Source of the DNA: Marinilabiliales bacterium
GTDB lineage: Bacteria; Bacteroidota; Bacteroidia; Bacteroidales; BM523
DNA length: 10,657 bases
Direction: 5' to 3'
NCBI GenBank assembly: GCA_002869425.1
Contig: PKSZ01000244.1
Location: 1 to 10,657, forward strand
Shown here: positions 7,762 to 10,657 of the stretch, one piece after another
Position numbering within the stretch: the first letter of the stretch is position 1
Layout: every line of letters begins with the position of its first letter
Notes under the pieces: generated by a model
Databases searched by the model: none
What the model was told of the DNA's origin: nothing
The model's input: only the letters and a program-made list of their open reading frames with translations
Position numbers and translations under genes: made by a program

Positions 7762-8555
7762 TGAGAATTGCCAAGAATATATTTGTATGGTTAATTGCGC
7801 TGGGATATTTTATCGCCTCTATTGCCTTGGTATCAGCTGATAAGGAAGATAAGATATGCAATACTATTGACTTTTCTATCAATGATACAACAGGGTGTTA
7901 TTTTGTGGAAAGAACAGATATTTTACAATTATTAGAGCAGAGAAATCTCAAAACAATTGGACAGCCTTTCACAAGAATAAATAAGGCACAAATTGAACAA
8001 GCGGTTATTAATCATCCATCTGTTAAAAATGCCCAGGTATACATAGAAAATGATTCAACGCTGGCTATTGAAGTTGTTCAGAGAAATCCCATAGTTAGGG
8101 TATTTAATTATAATGGAGAAAGTTATTATATAGATAAGGAGGGTTATGTTATGCCCTTGTCAGAAAATTATACTGCACATGTTCCTGTTGTTAGTGGAAA
8201 AATTAATGAACCATATGGTCGTTTTGTAGGATGGAAAATTGATGAATATGAATCTAGAAATGAACTGGGAAGAACCACCATTTTAGATGATGTATACCTG
8301 TTAGCAACTTTCTTGATAAATAATTATTTCTGGCAGTCGCAGATTGAACAATTATTCGTAAATGTTGAGGGAGAATTTGAAATGGTACCGAAAGTAGGCG
8401 CAAATATCATAGAATTTGGTGATGCAAGTGAGCTTGAAGAAAAGTTCAATAAGCTTGAATTGCTTTATGAGAGGGGCTTTCGGCGTGTTGGCTGGAATAA
8501 ATATAGTAGAATAAACGTAAAATATAAGAACCAGGTTGTTTGTACAAAAAGATGA
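7761..8555 (+). CDS. ftsQ: Cell division protein FtsQ (POTRA and beta domain)
   Basis: This bitopic divisome protein normally links FtsL/FtsB to other division proteins in the periplasm. The 264-residue product has a short basic N-terminus, one transmembrane helix at about 7-25, a POTRA-like region at about 34-107 (including HPSVKNAQVYI followed by LAIEVVQRNPIVRVF) and a beta domain to the C-terminus. The end, GWNKYSRINVKYKNQVVCTKR, has the pattern typical of Bacteroidota FtsQ. Three cysteines lie outside the membrane (33, 46, 261). Sequence similarity to E. coli FtsQ is low, so the call rests on architecture, the C-terminal pattern and the position between murC and ftsA. The start overlaps the murC stop (TAATG) and no clear ribosome-binding site is seen. 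Confidence 0.92.
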   Translation: MRIAKNIFVWLIALGYFIASIALVSADKEDKICNTIDFSINDTTGCYFVERTDILQLLEQRNLKTIGQPFTRINKAQIEQAVINHPSVKNAQVYIENDSTLAIEVVQRNPIVRVFNYNGESYYIDKEGYVMPLSENYTAHVPVVSGKINEPYGRFVGWKIDEYESRNELGRTTILDDVYLLATFLINNYFWQSQIEQLFVNVEGEFEMVPKVGANIIEFGDASELEEKFNKLELLYERGFRRVGWNKYSRINVKYKNQVVCTKR

Positions 8556-9880
8556 AACTTATGAGCAAAAAAAACAATTTTGTCGCTGCAATTGACATCG
8601 GAACAACAAAAATTGTTGCCATCATCGGCAAAAAAAATGAAAATGGAAAGCTTGAAATCTTGGGAATGGGCAAGTCTCCATCCAAAGGAGTTAAGCGTGG
8701 AGTTGTTTTCAATATTGAAGAAACTGTTAATGCAATTCAGACGGCAGTTATGCAAGCTGAAGAGATGGCAGGAGTAAAAGCGGGGAAAGTATTTGTTGGA
8801 ATTGCAGGTCAGCATATTAAAAGTGTGAGAAATCGTGGATACATCAACCGCGATTCCTATGATGCAGAGATAACACGAGATGATGTTGATGCATTGATTG
8901 CAGATATGTACAAAATACCTATTGATGCAGGCGAAGAGATTATTCATGTATTGCCACAGAGTTATATTGTTGATAATGAAGTGGGTGTAAAGAATCCGAT
9001 TGGTATGTTCGGCAAGCGGTTGGAAGCCAATTTCCATATAGTAATTGGTCAGATTGCCTCTGCAAATAATATTAAAAAGTGCATCAATAGAGTTGGTCTT
9101 GAAGTCAATAATTTGGTCTTAGAGCCGTTGGCATCATCTTCAGCAGTATTGTCAGAAGACGAAAAAGAAGTGGGTGTAGCATTGGTTGATATTGGCGGTG
9201 GAACTACAGATATAGCTGTATATTATGACGGAATTATACGTCATACTGCTGTTATTCCTTTTGGAGGCAACGTGGTTACATATGATATAAAGGAGGGCTG
9301 TTCAATCCTGGAAAGGCAGGCTGAAGCATTGAAAGTTCAGTTTGGTTCATCTCTTGCCGAAATGGCGAAAGAAGAAGAAGTGGTTACTGTACCAGGAATC
9401 AATGGCAGAGATCCCAAAGAAATCTCATTTAAAAATTTGGCATATATTATTCAATCCAGAATGGAGGAGATTATTGGTGCCATATATTTTGAAATAGAGT
9501 CTAGTGGATTTCTTGATAAGCTTGGTGCCGGTATAGTACTAACCGGAGGTGGTGCTTTGTTACGACATCTGCCGCAATTGGTTGCTTTTAAAACAGGGCT
9601 GGATGTTAGAATAGGCTATCCTACTGAACATCTGATAACCGATTCATTGAAAGAAGTTAACCAAACCATGTATTCTACAAGTATTGGTTTAATTATTAAG
9701 GGATACGAAGAGGTAGAATCCGGGGCAGATTGGCATGAAGAATTTACCGAGCCGGAAGTGGAAGAGAAAGAAGAAGTGATTGAAAAATCTGTCGATAAGA
9801 AAGAGCCGCGTTTGAAACCATTTGATGGTTTGCTGAAAAAGTTTGGAGACTTTTTTGAAGAAAAGGACGCAAAATTATAA
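8552..9880 (+). CDS. ftsA: Cell division protein FtsA (actin-like FtsZ membrane anchor)
   Basis: FtsA is an actin-family ATPase that ties FtsZ filaments to the membrane and recruits later division proteins. From the chosen start it is 442 residues. It shows the phosphate-1 motif AIDIGTTK (13-20), the FtsA-specific 1C domain (about 80-165), phosphate-2 VDIGGGTTDIAVY (212-224) and the adenosine motif VLTGGGALL (329-337). An acidic, Glu-rich linker (about 386-418) precedes a C-terminal amphipathic helix with F424, L427, L428, F431, F434 and F435 on one face, the expected membrane-targeting helix. I chose ATG 8552 because it makes an ATGA overlap with the ftsQ stop. ATG 8561 (MSKKNNF) is almost as likely, and a TTG at 8540 is less so. 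Thirty bases separate it from ftsZ. Confidence 0.95.
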   Translation: MKLMSKKNNFVAAIDIGTTKIVAIIGKKNENGKLEILGMGKSPSKGVKRGVVFNIEETVNAIQTAVMQAEEMAGVKAGKVFVGIAGQHIKSVRNRGYINRDSYDAEITRDDVDALIADMYKIPIDAGEEIIHVLPQSYIVDNEVGVKNPIGMFGKRLEANFHIVIGQIASANNIKKCINRVGLEVNNLVLEPLASSSAVLSEDEKEVGVALVDIGGGTTDIAVYYDGIIRHTAVIPFGGNVVTYDIKEGCSILERQAEALKVQFGSSLAEMAKEEEVVTVPGINGRDPKEISFKNLAYIIQSRMEEIIGAIYFEIESSGFLDKLGAGIVLTGGGALLRHLPQLVAFKTGLDVRIGYPTEHLITDSLKEVNQTMYSTSIGLIIKGYEEVESGADWHEEFTEPEVEEKEEVIEKSVDKKEPRLKPFDGLLKKFGDFFEEKDAKL

Positions 9881-9910
9881 ACAAGAACAAACCTTAAAAA
9901 ACAACATATT

Positions 9911-10657
9911 ATGGCTGAAGAAATTTTAAACTTTGAACTTCCCCAAGAACAAGCATCCATCATTAAAGTAATTGGTGTTGGTGGTGGTGGCAGCAATGCT
10001 GTTAATCATATGTTCAAGCAAGGAATAAAAGATGTAAATTTTGTTGTCTGCAATACAGACTCACAGGCTTTAACAAAAAGCCCGATTCCTATAAAAATAC
10101 AACTAGGGGCATCGCTAACGGAAGGTCGTGGAGCTGGTAATAAACCCGAACAGGGCCGTCAGGCTGCCATTGAGAATCTGGATGATGTTAATAAGGTATT
10201 GGAAAGCAATACAAAAATGGTATTCATAACTGCAGGTATGGGTGGTGGAACAGGTACAGGTGCAGCACCAGTAATAGCAAAAGCAGCTAAAGAAATGGGT
10301 ATACTAACTGTTGCCATTGTAACCATACCATTCCGATTCGAAGGAAGCAGAAGAATAAATCAGGCGCTGGAAGGTATTACAGAACTGAAAGAGCATGTAG
10401 ATTCGTTGTTGGTGATCAACAACGAAAAATTACGTGAAATTTATGGCGATTTAACTTTTTCTGATGCTTTTGCACAGGCAGATAATGTACTCACCATTGC
10501 AGCAAAAGGTATTGCTGAAATTATTACAGTGCCGGGTATCTTGAATGTTGACTTTGCAGATGTTCAAACCGTAATGACAAATAGCGGTATCGCTGTTATG
10601 GGTTCAGCAACAGCTGAAGGAGAAGGTCGTGCTTTAGAGGCAATAAAAAATGCGCTT
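9911..10657 (+). CDS. ftsZ: Cell division GTPase FtsZ, N-terminal 249 codons (cut by window end)
   Basis: FtsZ is the tubulin-like GTPase that polymerises into the division ring. The visible part covers most of the GTPase domain: GVGGGGSNAV (22-31), CNTDSQAL (47-54), the tubulin signature GGGTGTG (111-117), TIPFRFEGSRR (138-148), FSDAFAQADNV (183-193) and the catalytic T7 loop NVDFAD (212-217) with D214 and D217. All key residues are present. The C-terminal subdomain, linker and FtsA-binding tail lie beyond the window. The start ATG at 9911 is the first in frame and gives the short acidic N-terminus MAEEILNFELPQEQ, which is normal for the family. The upstream 30 bases are A-rich without a Shine-Dalgarno match, as is common in Bacteroidota. 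It is the only junction here with a real gap. Confidence 0.98.
   Translation, partial: MAEEILNFELPQEQASIIKVIGVGGGGSNAVNHMFKQGIKDVNFVVCNTDSQALTKSPIPIKIQLGASLTEGRGAGNKPEQGRQAAIENLDDVNKVLESNTKMVFITAGMGGGTGTGAAPVIAKAAKEMGILTVAIVTIPFRFEGSRRINQALEGITELKEHVDSLLVINNEKLREIYGDLTFSDAFAQADNVLTIAAKGIAEIITVPGILNVDFADVQTVMTNSGIAVMGSATAEGEGRALEAIKNAL

Noticed and set aside
8540..8551. TTG at 8540 as the ftsA start.
   Set aside because: It would lengthen the overlap with ftsQ and add YKK with no benefit. ATG at 8552, in an ATGA overlap, or ATG at 8561 is more likely.
8465..9037. Long antisense open frame (190 codons) across the ftsQ end and ftsA start.
   Set aside because: It lies opposite conserved ftsA coding sequence, its translation is rich in Cys, His, Ile and Asn with no recognisable domain, and it has no supporting start context. 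It is a shadow of ftsA.
9289..9300. FtsA reads VTYDIKEGC where VTNDI or VTSDI is more usual.
   Set aside because: This position varies among FtsA proteins and is not a known catalytic residue, so it is not notable without an alignment.
9881..9910. ftsA-ftsZ gap as a possible promoter or terminator.
   Set aside because: The 30 bases are A-rich, with no inverted repeat and no clear TAnnTTTG element. It is best read as a leader before ftsZ.
9616..9996. Antisense open frame (126 codons) across the ftsA end and ftsZ start.
   Set aside because: The Ser/Phe-rich product is the expected reverse reading of the Glu/Lys-rich ftsA linker; no motif and no gene context.

Overview
This window is a contiguous stretch of a division and cell-wall (dcw) gene cluster. 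All genes lie on the + strand, in the order (ftsI tail)-murE-mraY-murD-ftsW-murG-murC-ftsQ-ftsA-ftsZ(partial). Protein features point to Bacteroidota: the MraY has a long extra loop ending in a [21 protein letters not shown] stretch, FtsW carries LPHPYSDFIFAII around its catalytic Asp, FtsQ ends in KYKNQVVCTKR, and FtsZ contains VVCNTD and TIPFRFEG. The DNA is AT-rich and ribosome-binding sites are mostly weak, which also fits. A marine or anaerobic Bacteroidales/Marinilabiliales-type organism is a reasonable guess, but the genus cannot be named from this sequence. The DNPR motif in MurE predicts a meso-diaminopimelate peptidoglycan.

Layout: 1-49 holds the last codons of an upstream gene, probably the PASTA-type transpeptidase FtsI. 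Bases 53-7761 encode the cytoplasmic and membrane steps of lipid II synthesis: MurE (third amino acid), MraY (lipid I), MurD (D-Glu), MurG (lipid II) and MurC (L-Ala). The glycan polymerase FtsW is embedded among them. Bases 7761-10657 encode the divisome proteins FtsQ, FtsA and FtsZ; FtsZ is cut by the window end after 249 codons. murF, murB and ddl do not occur between these genes, unlike in the E. coli cluster, so they must lie elsewhere.

The genes are packed extremely tightly. Four junctions are a TAATG stop/start overlap, one is an ATGA overlap, one is a 23-base overlap, and the longest gap is 30 bases (ftsA-ftsZ). I see no terminator, promoter, RNA gene, mobile element or CRISPR, and no gene-free stretch above 30 bases. 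The arrangement implies one co-transcribed, translationally coupled operon that enters upstream and continues downstream of the window.

I do not find a previously undescribed system here; this is a core, conserved region. The points worth a second look are small: a Val in place of a near-universal Asp in the MurC EADE motif, a long acidic periplasmic loop in MraY, a non-canonical PANFST motif in FtsW, a TTG start for murE, and a 12-base tandem repeat that forms the ftsW tail and the murG start.
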